A stretch of 64,000 nt of DNA, taken from Coptis chinensis (lineage: Eukaryota > Streptophyta > Magnoliopsida > Ranunculales > Ranunculaceae). The notes under the pieces are model-generated. The model ran no database searches and was not told the DNA's origin. It worked only from the letters and a program-made list of their open reading frames with translations. The first letter of the stretch is position 1. The number at the start of each line of letters is the position of its first letter. The position numbers and the translations under genes were made by a program. This document shows positions 11,734 to 26,308 of the stretch, piece after piece. The stretch covers positions 101,329,501 to 101,393,500 of the forward strand of contig CM027378.1 of the NCBI GenBank assembly GCA_015680905.1, written 5' to 3'.

Positions 11734-12059
11734 GAATAATATGTTTACCAGCGCATTAGAAAGGGTGCCTATATTCAGGTTTTCTTTTGTTTAAGAATGG
11801 AGATAAGATTTAAGAACGGATTAAGAATGGAGATAAAATTTAAGAATGGAAATAAGATTTAAGAAAGAGGTTTTTATCTACTTATCTATTTTGGGTTTTT
11901 ATGTATTTTGGGCTACGAACAATTGAAATCGCAAAAAAGGGCGCGAAAAAAGGCGAAATTCATTTTTAGGTAAAATCGATGTGTGTCGACCGAGAGAAAA
12001 AGAGGAGCTGACGTGGGTCACTGGGAGCATTCTCAACTACTCAGTATTAATGGTCTTAG
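11734..12059. other. Intergenic; short imperfect tandem repeats
   Basis: Contains three or four copies of TTAAGAATGGAGATAAAATT-like units around 11800-11860. No gene is visible. Confidence 0.4.
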
Positions 12060-12129
12060 ATGTATCTACATAATAGCTAGCAATTTTTCAGAATTAAAAA
12101 AATGTCTTGCTTGAGGCTTACGCCTTACG

Positions 12130-12624
12130 CCTGTTCCACCCTTTATTCTCCGGACAATACACCTCACTATTTCTACAGTGTTTTTACAATCACGGCCTCT
12201 TTCTTCTCTTGCCTCCTCTCTATTTTTTCTCCTCCCACTTTTCCCCCTCTCTCTCCTCCTCTTTCTCTTTATATCTTTTCTCCTCTCAATCTTAGCCCTC
12301 CACCTGTCCTTCCATCTCGCGGTCCTCCTCTTTCCATGTATAGGATTTCCGTACCGCGACCCCTTGTCGTCACCCCGATCCAGTGTAGCGCGGCCCTGTG
12401 TCTTACGCTGACTCGGGCACATCCACCCGTTGATATCCCAGGCCCGCATCCTACCACTACAGATGCCCCCTCTCGAGTCCGCGATCATTTTGCGATCGGG
12501 GAGTCGAGAGTCTGCCATGTCCCACCTTCTAGCCGCGGCCTTACACCTTTCTCTCACTGCTGGATTTACGAGTCTCCACGTGATTACAAATTGCGCCCCC
12601 TCGTTCCTTGTGCCTCCACGCGTC
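12130..12624. other. GC-rich insert of unknown origin within copy A
   Basis: About 500 bp with markedly higher GC and many CpG dinucleotides compared with the AT-rich surroundings. It replaces about 100 bp present in copy B (23067-23168). Both strands are open in one frame across nearly the whole insert, but the translations are low-complexity (Pro/Ser/Leu-rich on plus, Arg/Lys-rich on minus). The left half is a long pyrimidine tract. No terminal repeats or target duplication could be seen and I do not recognise it. Confidence 0.5.
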
Positions 12625-12669
12625 ATTCAAAATCAGAGTTGTGATTGATGTCATTGTTTTGTTTGGCAG

Positions 12670-13314
12670 GGAATATTCAGTGGACCATATTCAACGTCTT
12701 TAAATCATGCTGTGTTGATTGTGGGTTATGGTTCAGTAAATGGGGTTGATTACTGGATAGTGAAGAACTCATGGGGAACAAATTGGGGAATAAATGGCTA
12801 TATGCAAATACAACGCGACAGTGGATATCCGGAGGGTGTCTGTGGTATAAACATATTGGCTTCATACCCAATAAATTCAGAAGAAACTCCCTCCCCAGAT
12901 AGGTTAGTTCAGAGATGCGGTCTTCTTGATCACTGCAAGGCAGATCAAACCTGCTGCTGCGCTAAGCGTCTTATTGTATGCTTGGCATGGAGTTGTTGCC
13001 ACCAGAAAAATGGTGTATGCTGTAACGATAATAAACATTGTTGCCCAGAAGGAAATCACTGCTTACCAAATAATAGAATATGCCACCAGGTATGCATGCA
13101 CTTTTTCTGTTAGCCTTTGATTCCACTATTGTGGAAAGTTGGTTATTACTCACGAATTTCTCCCTTGTTATGATATAGTCATTAGTAAATTAGTAGATAT
13201 ATGCGTTTTGCTAAAGACATCGAATGTTGTTTCCTTCTTCCTTTTTTCCAGGATCTTCAAAATAACACGACAATGACAAAGTTGACACAGAGTTCCTTTT
13301 GGAAATTCGGCTAG
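12670..13314 (+). pseudogene. XBCP3-like protease, 3' fragment (exons 4-5 only), P1
   Basis: Exon 4 (12670-13089) encodes the His and Asn part of the papain fold ([24 protein letters not shown]) and a granulin-type cysteine-rich domain ([33 protein letters not shown]). Exon 5 (13252-13314) ends SSFWKFG and a stop. It is nearly identical to exons 4-5 of the complete gene at 20818-23868, except for a 6-nt loss (Lys-Thr-Gly region) and scattered substitutions. Exons 1-3, including the nucleophile region, are absent because the duplication breakpoint falls in what was intron 3. It lacks a start and signal peptide, so it is not expected to give a working enzyme. Confidence 0.88.
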
Positions 13315-13336
13315 AACACTGTTTTGGAGGCTTGCA

Positions 13337-13655
13337 ATGTGTGTAGTGTTAAGTATTTTGGAGCCTGATCACATAGGGGGATTTCCAAATTGGTTTTGGG
13401 AACCAATTACTTGGTTCTCCTCACGTCCTTGAAGCCTATAAATACCCCACGGGTATGGCTAATTAAATATTGCTTATGAGAGAGAAACTAGTGAGTGCAT
13501 GGATCGCCAGTATCGGTGTGTGCGCTACAGACCTACAGTGCATAGATTGCGAATTGTGAGTCCATTGTGTAATTGTGAGAGATAGATTTGGTGTTTGTGT
13601 GTGGCTTCTTGACATTGTAATTCGCACTTTCATATTAGTGGATATACATATTACA
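13337..13655 (+). mobile_element. LTR-like segment downstream of P1 (copy A)
   Basis: TGTGTAGTGTTAAGTATTTT... with a core-promoter-like CCTATAAATACCCC, then a GA-rich R-like segment and a CTTGACATTGTAATTCGCAC end, resembling Copia-type LTR layout. An identical segment lies at 23891-24208 in copy B. No target duplication or internal region was found, so it could instead be ordinary 3' flanking DNA. Confidence 0.35.
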
Positions 13656-14870
13656 TCCTAGACAGAGTCATATTCTCTCAAAATATCTCAACGAAGAACA
13701 GGTTCAGGACAATATATGAACTACAATGTCCAATTATCCCATGCACAATCTCAGAGTAGTCACTATACGTAATAATTTACCTACAATGACAAAAGGGTAA
13801 TAATAAGCAACTTTTATTTGTATATGTATATACAATTATACATCCAAGTTCTAACCGCTCGCACTTGAGGAAGAAGAATTTCATCTCTTGCCAACTGCTT
13901 GTTAGTTACAAATTCCAGTTGTAAGTCACAAAATGGTGTTTATTACTAAGATGATTGATACATTACGAAATGCATATCCAAACACAAAAAGCTATATACC
14001 TTGCCTTAATCCCATTGCTAGTAGGCCACTCGGGCTAGATTAAGAGCAACTGCGCGCTTATATTTCCAGAATTCTTTCAAATGAGTTCATTTGCATGTTT
14101 TCTTATTTTTCTTTTCGTTCTTATTATTAATCTGTCTTTCTCTTCTTTGACTACTGATCTCTTTAACAACATGGAAAGAGATACTCTTCGGACAAAGAGA
14201 ACCTCTTCCGACAAAAAATATTTGAAGATAATCTTGCCTTCGTTATCCAACACAACAGCATGAAAAACTTTACTTACACCCTTGCACTTAATGACTTTGC
14301 TGACCTTACTCACAAAGAGTTCAAGGCCTCCTGGTTGGGTCTCAAAATCCCAGCATTACACGTTCAAGCTTCTCCCAGTTCATCTGTTTCACTGGGAGGA
14401 TCACGAAATGTTGGGAAACTTCCTTCTTGTATTGATTGGAGGAAGAAAGGAGCTGTAAGCCTGTAACACATGTAGATAGTCAAGCTAGTTGCGGTAAGTT
14501 AGATGTTGGTCACTTTCTAGAATTGTGAGTTTATGATGTTCGTTCTCTTCCTTTTCCTTCTGATAATATTATGTTCATTATTTGAAGCAGAATAAACGAG
14601 TTCTTGAAACTTGCTTCATTCCTGTGTTTATATAAGTGAGTGTAGGACAAGTGGATTAACGTTATACAACCAAGTTAGAATTCTTCATTTATAGATTGCT
14701 TATTGAGAATCTACTCCTTGGCAGGAGCGGATAGCCTACTCCTTGGCTTAGCTTGAGAGATGCCTGGTGGGCAGGCACAACTCCGTGGTGATCACTAGGA
14801 CCACTCAAATTAAATTCTCTTTATTTATTTTTTTCTGTTTCAGGTGTTTCACGGGCTTTCTTAGCAATTG

Positions 14871-15662
14871 CATTGTCATCAAGTTCGATGTTTTATTTTT
14901 TATTTTTAAAACGTGTTTAAAACCTGTTAAATTGACAAGATTTCTGACCTGGTATCGGTTTATAACCCGAGTTTTTCAAAATATCGCGTTTTAAACTTAA
15001 AAAACGTATTTATTGCGAGATTGTGAAAATCTCACATTTAAAACTTATTATGTTTGGGTTTTTGTTGGGTTTTTTTTTCCTCGTTTGATCTAAAAGAAAA
15101 AGCAAAAAGATAACGGGTTTTTGAGTTTACCTTTTTGAAGAGTGCATTTTTTTATTGGTAACAGATTGACTTATTGAGACATCTTTATATATTCAATTCA
15201 GTTCCATTTTGCTTTGGACTATTAATATTTGGAAATTTTAAAGTTATTTGTAGTACTTGATTATGCCATTATGGTTGGTAATTAGTAGTATCTTATTTAG
15301 GATCATGTTTTAGTACTGAATCTAAAACTTATAGTAGTTGGATGAGTAATTGATAACTTGATACCTCTATGTATTTTAATTTTCTTTCATTTGTATTATT
15401 ATTATTTTTATTTTCATTGCCAATTTTTTTTCCCACTCTTATATAAAATCAAATTAACTCCTTATCTATCGTATTTTTTATCATCATTTTTTACCATTTT
15501 TTCTTTACATATTATATGTTATAAATCCATTTTACCGTTTTAAACCTGTTTTTTATGCCCTGTGTTTTTTTACGTTTTTTCCCCGAGACGTTCCTTTTAA
15601 AACACAAACTAAGTTTTTTTCAAGTACATCGTTTTAAACTCGTACTGTACTTGGTGACAATG
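14871..15662. mobile_element. Terminal-inverted-repeat element, family 'CATTGTCA', copy A
   Basis: Ends are CATTGTCATCAAGT and ACTTGGTGACAATG, a 14-bp inverted repeat with one mismatch. GCAATTG immediately precedes it and GCAATTA immediately follows, an imperfect 7-bp duplication. It sits inside exon 2 of P2. Internally it is AT-rich with TTTTAAA(A/C)C(C/T)GT motifs and has no coding capacity. Related copies lie at 25440-26229 and 18179-18896. Superfamily uncertain. Confidence 0.7.
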
Positions 15663-15722
15663 GCAATTAATGGGTGCAATTGAAGGCATAAACTTGTGAG
15701 TCTTCTGAACAAGAATTGCTTG

Positions 15723-16275
15723 TGTGAGGGACTAATATTCACATCTAGTAAATATCAAACACGTGTCTAGTACAAATGGAGCTACCACCTCCACCGCACA
15801 CTCCTTCAGCTGGTTGCCAAATTGCACCCCGCACCCTCAGCTTGCTTCATAGCAACTCGCACAAAGAGTATAATCTCTTCAGAGATATCAACCTACCAGT
15901 TCGACTAAGATAACAATCTCCAGAAAATCCATACTTGCTCATCATGCAATAACGGATAGTAACGTATGCCACAGCTGTCACCATCGAGACCGGACCTTCA
16001 TATGCGCACTCTATTACTCCACCACAACTCGCCATCATGGCTCATTAATTGACATCAAGTCCAGAACTTGACCTGACTCGGGAGAGGAAGCGCAGACAAC
16101 TTGCCTATATAAAGAGAAGATGAACTACGTCTGACTTGATTCAGGTTTTGGCTAAAGAACTTGATACGTAGGCAGCTTGCATCTATTGCGAACTCAGTCA
16201 AACTCAAACCAAATCCCCACCCAATTTCCCTCCCATTCAAGACCCGTAAAGCCTACACTAATTCGAGCCTTTACA
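15723..16275 (+). mobile_element. Solo LTR in exon 2 of P2
   Basis: A 553-bp insertion starting TGAGGGACTAATATTCACAT (copy B has TGTGAGGG) and ending TTCGAGCCTTTACA, flanked by the 5-bp direct repeat GCTTG (15718-15722 and 16276-16280). The intact gene shows the empty site GAGTTGCTTGACTGTGAG near 22075. A TATA-type CCTATATAAAGAG lies inside. TG...CA ends plus a 5-bp duplication fit an LTR retrotransposon reduced to a solo LTR by recombination. Confidence 0.82.
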
Positions 16276-16712
16276 GCTTGACTGTGTGAAATCTGACAAT
16301 AATGGTTGTAGTGGAGGACTCATGGATACCGCATTCCAATGGGATATAGAAAGTCATGGGATTGGCACCAAGGAGAATTATCCATATATCAAAATTTGGG
16401 CAAAGAACCCGTAATAAGAAGGTGAACTTTTTTAAAAAACTTAAAAGCGTTTGCACAAATCTTGCTTAATAAGATTTGTAAACCAAAGTTGAAATATTCT
16501 CTTTAGTTTGTCATTATTCTGACGGTTCAAACATACAGTTAAACAGAAAAGTTGTGACCATCGACGGCTACACTAGTGTGGCGGGGAAATGATGAGGAAC
16601 AACTACAACAGTGTTGCATCACAACTCGATTTTAAGCAAAACCTCCAAATTTCTTGACATCAGATTCATCCGCCCACCTTTGAGTAGAACTGAAGTGATC
16701 TTTCACTAGCAC

Positions 16713-17090
16713 CAGGGCTGAAAATATCGGTCGAAAAATCAATTTTTTGCCGATATTTATTGTTTTTTTAGCCTATCTACTTTGAAATATTTGAAATATC
16801 GGCTCTAAAAATTAAATTAATTTTAAACTAGATATAAAGATATATATCGGTGATATATTCCAACATATTCGATATATATCGTTTGACTTGGTTAGACAGT
16901 TTGACTTTTGACCGATATATATCGTTATATATCGGTGATATTTACGACATATCCTAATTTTTTGATTTTTTTGAATATTATTACTAAAATAGGCAAAAAT
17001 GATATATCAATCTGATTTTTCAATTTTTTCGATATATATCGGTTTTGGGAGGGTCTGAAATATCTTCAAATCCCGAAACTTTCGGCCTTG
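16713..17090 (-). mobile_element. hAT-type MITE, inverted copy (copy A)
   Basis: Same 380-390 bp element as 27229-27616 but reversed. It runs from CAGGGCTGAAAATATCGG to TTTCGGCCTTG, with 8-bp flanks ACTAGCAC and GCTAGCAC (one mismatch). It is rich in CCGATATATATCGG palindromes and non-coding. Confidence 0.8.
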
Positions 17091-17098
17091 GCTAGCAC

Positions 17099-17661
17099 AT
17101 ATACCTGCACTCACCGATTGTGATGCATCTATAACTTCACAACGTCACATACTAAAATTGTTAGATCCATCAAATTTCTCCACATCAATTCTCGCATGAT
17201 TGATATTCAAAGTCATAGGAGATTTCCCCTTAGACGTAGAAGTAGAAGTCATCTAAAATATTATAATAATCACGACTCTCATCTACAGTAGGACAATAGT
17301 GAAATATTATTATTGTATGTACCTCTTGGTCTCTTCGTCATTTTTTGTCTGATTTAATATAATTTTACCTTTATACCTTTGCATATTTACAAATTTAGTT
17401 ATGTTTACTTTTTGGATTAGTCAACTATTTGGGATGAACTAACAGCATCATGTGCGGAGCCGCACATGCATCATGCTAGTAGGAGTAATGGTGGACTCCG
17501 TCGGCATACATTCTCTTGGGAATTTCAACAAACACTTGATAGTGACAAGAGAACCCAAGCACCAACAACCACAATAATCAACTAAGAAACCCACTTGAGA
17601 ATTTCTTCAAACACTTGAACTCCTCTAATAACCACAAGTACAAACCCAAAGTAAAACATTG
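17099..17661. other. Intergenic; no supported gene
   Basis: AT-rich with no recognisable coding or RNA feature. It ends at a primer-binding-site-like sequence. Confidence 0.3.
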
Positions 17662-18000
17662 ACTCTGATACCAATTTATTGTACAACGGAAGCGATAACA
17701 ACTACAAATGGCGATAACAACAACAACTTGAGAGGAATGGTGAATCACAAACAATCAAAGGAAATAAAGTGTTAACTATGCAAGAGATAACCAACCAAGT
17801 AGTAGAGACACAAAGATTTAAGTGGTTTGGCTTATGCCTAATCCACAACCAAATGAGAATTTTCAAATTAAGATAATCAAATAATATTACACACTCACCT
17901 TGTTTAATAGAATACCCAAAGTCCCCTTTTAGAAGAACTTACAAATCTCTCGTCTATCTTAGGTTAAAACCCTAACTTTGTTTTTATAATGTAGCTGAAA
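17662..18000 (-). mobile_element. LTR retrotransposon fragment (primer-binding site and LTR edge)
   Basis: ACTCTGATACCA at 17662-17673 is the complement of TGGTATCAGAGT, the initiator-Met tRNA primer-binding site used by many plant Copia elements. Next to it TGTACAACGGAAGCGATAAC (from 17680) would be the LTR end, so the element is on the minus strand. The other LTR edge and the internal genes were not found. Confidence 0.45.
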
Positions 18001-18178
18001 TTTCGAAAAAAATACAAAATTTTTACCCATTTCGGCATATGGCTGCCAAAGGCCCATTCGCCCATCATCCCAACAAAACTAAGGTGGGTTATGTCCGTCT
18101 GACAGTCTATCAATGCACATGCGACTCTTACTCAGTTTGGTGCAAAGGTCCCTTCCTCTCTCAATACGAGCACTCGGG

Positions 18179-18896
18179 CATTGTCACCAAATTCGGCGTT
18201 TTTTTAAAAAAAAACGCATTTAAAACCCGAGATATTGGCAAGGCGTCTGGTTCCAGTTTAAAACCCGGGTTTTTCAAAAAAACCCGTTTTAAACTTGAAA
18301 AACGTTTAAAACCCGAGATTTTGAAAATCTCCCGTTTAAAACTTTTTTTTTTTAATCTAAAAGAAAACACGAGAAGAAAAAGGAGTTTTGGAGTTTACCT
18401 TTTTGAATAGTGAGCGTTAGATTGACTTATTGAGACAGTTCTATTTTGCTTTGGACTATTAATAATTAATTGGAAATTTTAAAGTTATTAACTTATTTGT
18501 ATAATTTAATTATGCCATTATGGTTGGTAATTAGTAGTATCTTATTTAGAGTTGTGTTTTGGTACTGAATCTAAAACTTCTAGTATTTGGATGAGTAATG
18601 ATAATTTGATACTTTCATGTATTTGAATTTTCTTTCATTTGTATTATTTTTATTTTTATTTTATGTGTCTATTCTTTTTTCCACTCTTATAAAAAATCAA
18701 ACTCCTTATATATTATATTCTTTATCATCGGTTTTTACCGTTTCTTTTACGTATTATACGTTTTAAACCCGTTTTTTATGCCCCACGTTTTTTACGCTTT
18801 TTTTTCCGTTTTTTTCTCGAGACGTTTCGTTTAAAACACGAACTAAGTTTTTTTCAAGTACACCGTTTTAAACCCGTACCGTACTTGGTGACAATG
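18179..18896. mobile_element. Terminal-inverted-repeat element, family 'CATTGTCA', copy C
   Basis: Begins CATTGTCACCAAATTCGG and ends CCGTACTTGGTGACAATG. It shares its whole internal layout with the elements at 14871-15662 and 25440-26229 but is more GC-rich at TTTTAAACCCG motifs, i.e. less decayed. No clear target-site duplication. Confidence 0.7.
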
Positions 18897-19017
18897 CATA
18901 GAGGCAACTTTCTTTGCTGCATTCGAGAGTCAAGACTGGTTGTATACTTGTATAATTAAAGTGGAATACACTCTGATGATTGACTTACTAGGATCCTAGA
19001 AGCATCAAAGCACACGT

Positions 19018-20145
19018 TTTAAAAACTGGTACCAGCTGGTGTGGTTTACTAACAAGATACCAAGACATGCCTTCATCACTTGGTTAGCATTAAAGGGTGG
19101 TCTAAAAACAACGAGCAAACTGAAGGAGCAGAAAATAGTCACCACAGATCTCTGTGTGCTATGCTGGAGACACAAGGAAACAGAGGATCACCTATTTTTT
19201 GAATGTAACTTTGCGCAGTACATATGGGCTAAACTGTTAAGGTACGCTGGCTATAACAAACAACGGCATAGCAACTGGCAACTGGAAATAGCATGGGTGG
19301 TACAGCTAAGTGCAGGAAAGGGTTGGGAAACAGGATGCTATCAAACTATTGCTGAATGGGTTTGTGTATTGGGTGTGGTTGGAGAGAAATTCAAGATTTT
19401 TTAAGAACAAACACAACAGCGCAGACTACATTATTCAACGAGTACTACAAGATGTAAAGACAAAGCTTCACTCTCTGAGCCTGAAGATGGAACAAGGAGC
19501 AGAACTACAAGACTTTGTGTCAAGATGGAATGTCAATGTTAAGGTGATAACAAGAGAAACTAAGACATGTAAGTGGGAAACAGCAGGAAGAGGGGTGTTC
19601 ATTCTAAACACTGATGGAACACTTCAAGGGGAGGAAGGAGGATGGGCTGCTGCCATAAGAGATGACAATGGGGCAGTAATAGCAGCGGCACATGGAAAGT
19701 CTCACTATCACAGTATTGCTATGATCGAACTGCAGGCAGTGGAACAATGTATGAAACTGGCACAGAAGCATAATGTGACACGGCTAGCAGCACAAACAGA
19801 CTCCAGCAATGTGGTATCCTTCATGCAGAGTGGAGGAAAGCACCCATGGGTAGCAAACAAGACCATGAGAAGCATTGAAGGAATGAAGGGACAAATGGAG
19901 TATTTTACTATATGCCACATTTTCAGAGAAGCTAATAGGTTAGCAGATTTGTTAGCTTCACATATTCCAAATGTAAACTGGTTAGAAATAGAGCCTAGTT
20001 CTTTTTCTGAGGAACTCAGGAGGATTGTAACTGATGATGCATTAGGGAAAGAGTATGTGAGAGTGTAACAAGCTTAGTTCTTTTAAATTCAATAAAAAGG
20101 GGTAGGGGACCTCTATAAAAACCTCGCTTACCCACCAAAAAAAAA
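19018..20145 (+). mobile_element. 5'-truncated LINE: zinc-binding RT tail and RNase H
   Basis: The first frame (to about 19320) encodes a reverse-transcriptase zinc-binding region (WFTNKIPRHAFITWLALKGG; CVLCWRHKETEDHLFFEC). After one frameshift near 19320 a second frame (to 20068) encodes an RNase H domain: ILNTDGTLQGEEGGWAAAIR, IELQAVEQCM, AAQTDSSNVV and FREANRLADLLASH, giving the D-E-D acidic residues and the late H/D motif. The 3' UTR AAAAAGGGGTAGGGGACCTC ends in an A-run at about 20137-20145. The RT domain and ORF1 are missing, so it is dead. Confidence 0.85.
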
Positions 20146-20282
20146 TAATTATCATAGCATTTTTCCACAGCACTGACTCGACTTCCACCTTCAGACCATT
20201 TCTGCAAAATGGACTCCAATAGAATTAATTAAATCTCAAGTCAAGCTGGTTAATGTATCACAAATCACAAGATTTAGCCGAG

Positions 20283-20531
20283 AACAATAAATTAGATAAA
20301 GAGATCCCACTTAAATTCTAACATCCCATCAATATTACTCTTCATGTGTAAGAGTGATGATTTACCAAAAAAAAAATACAAAAGGCGAAGACGTTAAGAG
20401 TGTGCATAACAATAAATTAGATAAAGAGATCCCACTTAAATTCTAACATCCTATCAATATTACTCTTCATGTGTAAGAGTGATGATTTACCAAAAAAAAA
20501 GTACAAAAGGCGAAGACGTTAAGAGTGTGCA
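20283..20531. repeat. Tandem duplication, 2 x about 125 bp
   Basis: AACAATAAATTAGATAAAGA through GAAGACGTTAAGAGTGTGCA occurs at 20283-20407 and again at 20408-20531 with only a few differences. It lies about 290 bp upstream of the complete XBCP3-like gene, so it may fall in its promoter. Confidence 0.85.
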
Positions 20532-20817
20532 TTTCCTCCTGCGCCTGACTAACTATAAAGCATATACACTTTCAGTCGTGTTGGCAAAAACAGGAAGACT
20601 CATGTTAGTGGCACACCGTGGGCAAGAATAATTTCATCTTATACATGCTCGTCAGTTAAACTTCCACACTAATAATAATAAAATAAGATTGATAGATTGA
20701 TTACAAAATGCATATTTAAACACCAAAATCTGCCTCGCTTTAATCCCATTGCCAACAAGAACTCCATCGAATTAATCCAGTAAGAAAAGACTGATATTCT
20801 AACGCAGAGTTTCTCAA

Positions 20818-23868
<3,051 letters not shown>

Positions 23869-23890
23869 AACACTGTTTTGGAGGCTTGCA

Positions 23891-24208
23891 ATGTGTGTAG
23901 TGTTAAGTATTTTGGAGCCTGATCGCATAGTGGGATTTCCAAATTGGTTTTGGGAACCAATTACTTGGTTCTCCTCACGTCCTTGAAGCCTATAAATACC
24001 CCACGGGTATGGCTAATTAAATATTGCTTATGAGAGAGAAACTAGTGAGTGCATGGATCGCCAGTATCGGTGTGTGCGCTACAGACCTACAGTGCATAGA
24101 TTGCGAATTGTGAGTCCATTGTGTAATTGTGAGAAATAGATTTGGTGTTTGTGTGTGGCTTCTTGACATTGTAATTCGCACTTTCATATTAGTGGATATA
24201 CATATTAC
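23891..24208 (+). mobile_element. LTR-like segment downstream of the XBCP3-like gene (copy B)
   Basis: Same sequence as 13337-13655, with CCTATAAATACCCC and GACATTGTAATTCGCACTTT. The identification as an LTR is tentative. Confidence 0.35.
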
Positions 24209-25439
24209 ATCCTAGACATAGTCATATTCTCTCAAAATATCTCAACGAAGAACAGGTTCAGGACAATATATGAACTACAATGTCCAATTATCCCATGCAC
24301 AATCTCAGAGTAGTCACTATACGTAATAATTTACCTACAATGACAAAAGGGTAATAATAAGCAACTTTTATTTGTATCGATGTATATACAATTATACATC
24401 CAAGTTCTAACCGCTCGCACTTGAGGAAGAAGAATTTCATCTCTTGCCAACTGCTTGTTAGTTACAAATTCCAGTTGTAAGTCACAAAATGGTGTTTATT
24501 ACTAAGATGATTGATACATTACGAAATGCATATCCAAACACAAAAAGCTATATACCTTGCCTTAATCCCATTGCTAGTAGGCCACTCGGGCTAGATTAAG
24601 AGCAACTGCGCGCTTATATTTCCAGAATTCTTTCAAATGAGTTCATTTGCATGTTTTCTTATTTTTCTTTTCGTTCTTATTATTAATCTGTCTTTCTCTT
24701 CTTTGACTACTGATCTCTTTAACAATTGGTGTGGTCAACATGGAAAGAGATACTCTTCGGACAAAGAGAACCTCTTCCGACAAAAAATATTTGAAGATAA
24801 TCTTGCCTTCGTTATCCAACACAACAGCATGAAAAACTTTACTTACACCCTTGCACTTAATGACTTTGCTGACCTTACTCACAAAGAGTTCAAGGCCTCC
24901 TGGTTGGGTCTCAAAATCCCTGCATTACACGTTCAAGCTTCTCCCAGTTCATCTGTTTCACTGGGAGGATCACGAAATGTTGGGAAACTTCCTTCTTGTA
25001 TTGATTGGAGGAAGAAAGGAGCTGTAAGCCTGTAACACATGTAGATAGTCAAGCTAGTTGCGGTAAGTTAGATGTTGGTCACTTTCTAGAATTGTGAGTT
25101 TATGATGTTCGTTCTCTTCCTTTTCCTTTTGATAATATTATGTTCATTATTTGAAGCAGAATAAACGAGTTCTTGAAACTTGCTTCATTCCTGTGTTTAT
25201 ATAAGTGAGTGTAGGACAAGTGGATTAACGTTATACAACCAAGTTAGAATTCTTCATTTATAGATTGCTTATTGAGAATCTACTCCTTGGCAGGAGCCGA
25301 TAGCCTACTCCTTGGCTTACCTTGAGAGATGCCTGGTGGGCAGGCACAACTCCGTGGTGATCACTAGGACCACTCAAATTAAATTCTCTTTATTTATTTT
25401 TTTCTGTTTCAAGTGTTTCACGGGCTTTCTTAGCAATTG

Positions 25440-26229
25440 CATTGTCATCAAGTTCGATGTTTTATTTTAAAAAAAACGTGTTTAAACCCTGTTAAATTGA
25501 CAAGATTTCTGACCTGGTATCGGTTTATAACCTGAGTTTTTCAAAATATTGCGTTTTAAACTTAAAAAACGAATTTATAGCGAGATTATGAAAATCTCAC
25601 ATTTAAAACTTATTATGTTTGGGTTTTTGTTGGGTTTTTTTTTTTCCTCATTTGATCTAAAAGAAAAAGCAAAAAGATAACGGGTTTTTGAGTTTACCTT
25701 TTTGAAGAGTGCATTTTTTTATTGGTAACAGATTGACTTATTGAGACATCTTTATATATTCAATTCAGTTCCATTTTGCTTTAGACTATTAATATTTGGA
25801 AATTTTAAAGTTATTTGTAGTACTTGATTATGCCATTATGGTTGGTAATTAGTAGTATCTTATTTAGGATCGTGTTTTAGTACTGAATCTAAAACTTATA
25901 GTAGTTGGATGAGTAATTGATAACTTGATACTTCTATGTATTTTAATTTTCTTTCATTTGTATTATTATTATTTTTATTTTCATTGCCCATTTTTTTCCC
26001 CACTCTTATATAAAATCAAATTAACTCCTTATCTATCGTATTTTTTATCATCATTTTTTACCATTTTTTCTTTACATATTATATGTTATAAATCCATTTT
26101 ACCGTTTTAAACCTGTTTTTTATGCCCTGTGTTTTTTTACGTTTTTTTCCCGAGACGTTCCTTTTAAAAGACAAACTAAGTTTTTTTCAAGTACATCGTT
26201 TTAAACTCGTACTGTACTTGGTGACAATG
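25440..26229. mobile_element. Terminal-inverted-repeat element, family 'CATTGTCA', copy B
   Basis: Duplicate of 14871-15662, with the same flanking GCAATTG/GCAATTA and the same position in exon 2 of P3. It was therefore inserted before the segmental duplication. Confidence 0.7.
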
Positions 26230-26308
26230 GCAATTAATGGGTGCAATTGAAAGCATAAATAAGATAGTCACAAGATCTCTTGTGAGTCTTCTGAACAAGA
26301 ATTGCTTG

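Larger units (their letters stand above)
14081..16640 (+). pseudogene. XBCP3-like cysteine protease pseudogene P2
   Basis: Exon 1 (14081-14493) starts MSSFACFLIFLFVLIINLSF (signal peptide) and continues into the I29 prodomain, but a 14-bp deletion near 14171 shifts the frame and a stop follows at GAVSL (14464-14466). Exon 2 is split into three pieces (14844-14870, 15663-15722, 16281-16421) by a terminal-inverted-repeat element (14871-15662) and a solo LTR (15723-16275). The nucleophile region reads VFHGLS-like rather than C-W-A-F-S. Exon 3 starts near 16547 (KVVTIDGYTSV) and breaks at about 16640, where the inverted segment begins. Exons 4-5 are absent. It is a dead gene sharing its insertions with P3 (24637-28305). 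Confidence 0.88.
12060..17098. repeat. Copy A of a segmental duplication of about 5 kb
   Basis: Nearly identical to 22994-27651 (copy B). Both contain an XBCP3-like 3' end, the intergenic region, a second protease 5' end and the same nested insertions. Copy A starts inside an hAT MITE remnant (12060-12129 equals 22994-23066), carries a unique GC-rich insert at 12130-12624 and has its last part (about 16620-17098) inverted relative to copy B. Confidence 0.9.

Noticed and set aside
12066-12644. Overlapping open frames of 180 and 186 codons on opposite strands
   Set aside because: Both translations are low-complexity products of a GC-rich, pyrimidine-biased insert; no domain or codon bias supports a gene.
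13337-13655. Complete LTR retrotransposon downstream of the protease genes
   Set aside because: Only LTR-like promoter features are visible; no second LTR, primer-binding site or target duplication, so only a tentative LTR-like call was kept.
14767-14994. 75-codon frame in intron/exon 2 of P2
   Set aside because: It crosses the exon 2 remnant and the edge of the inserted element and has no domain.
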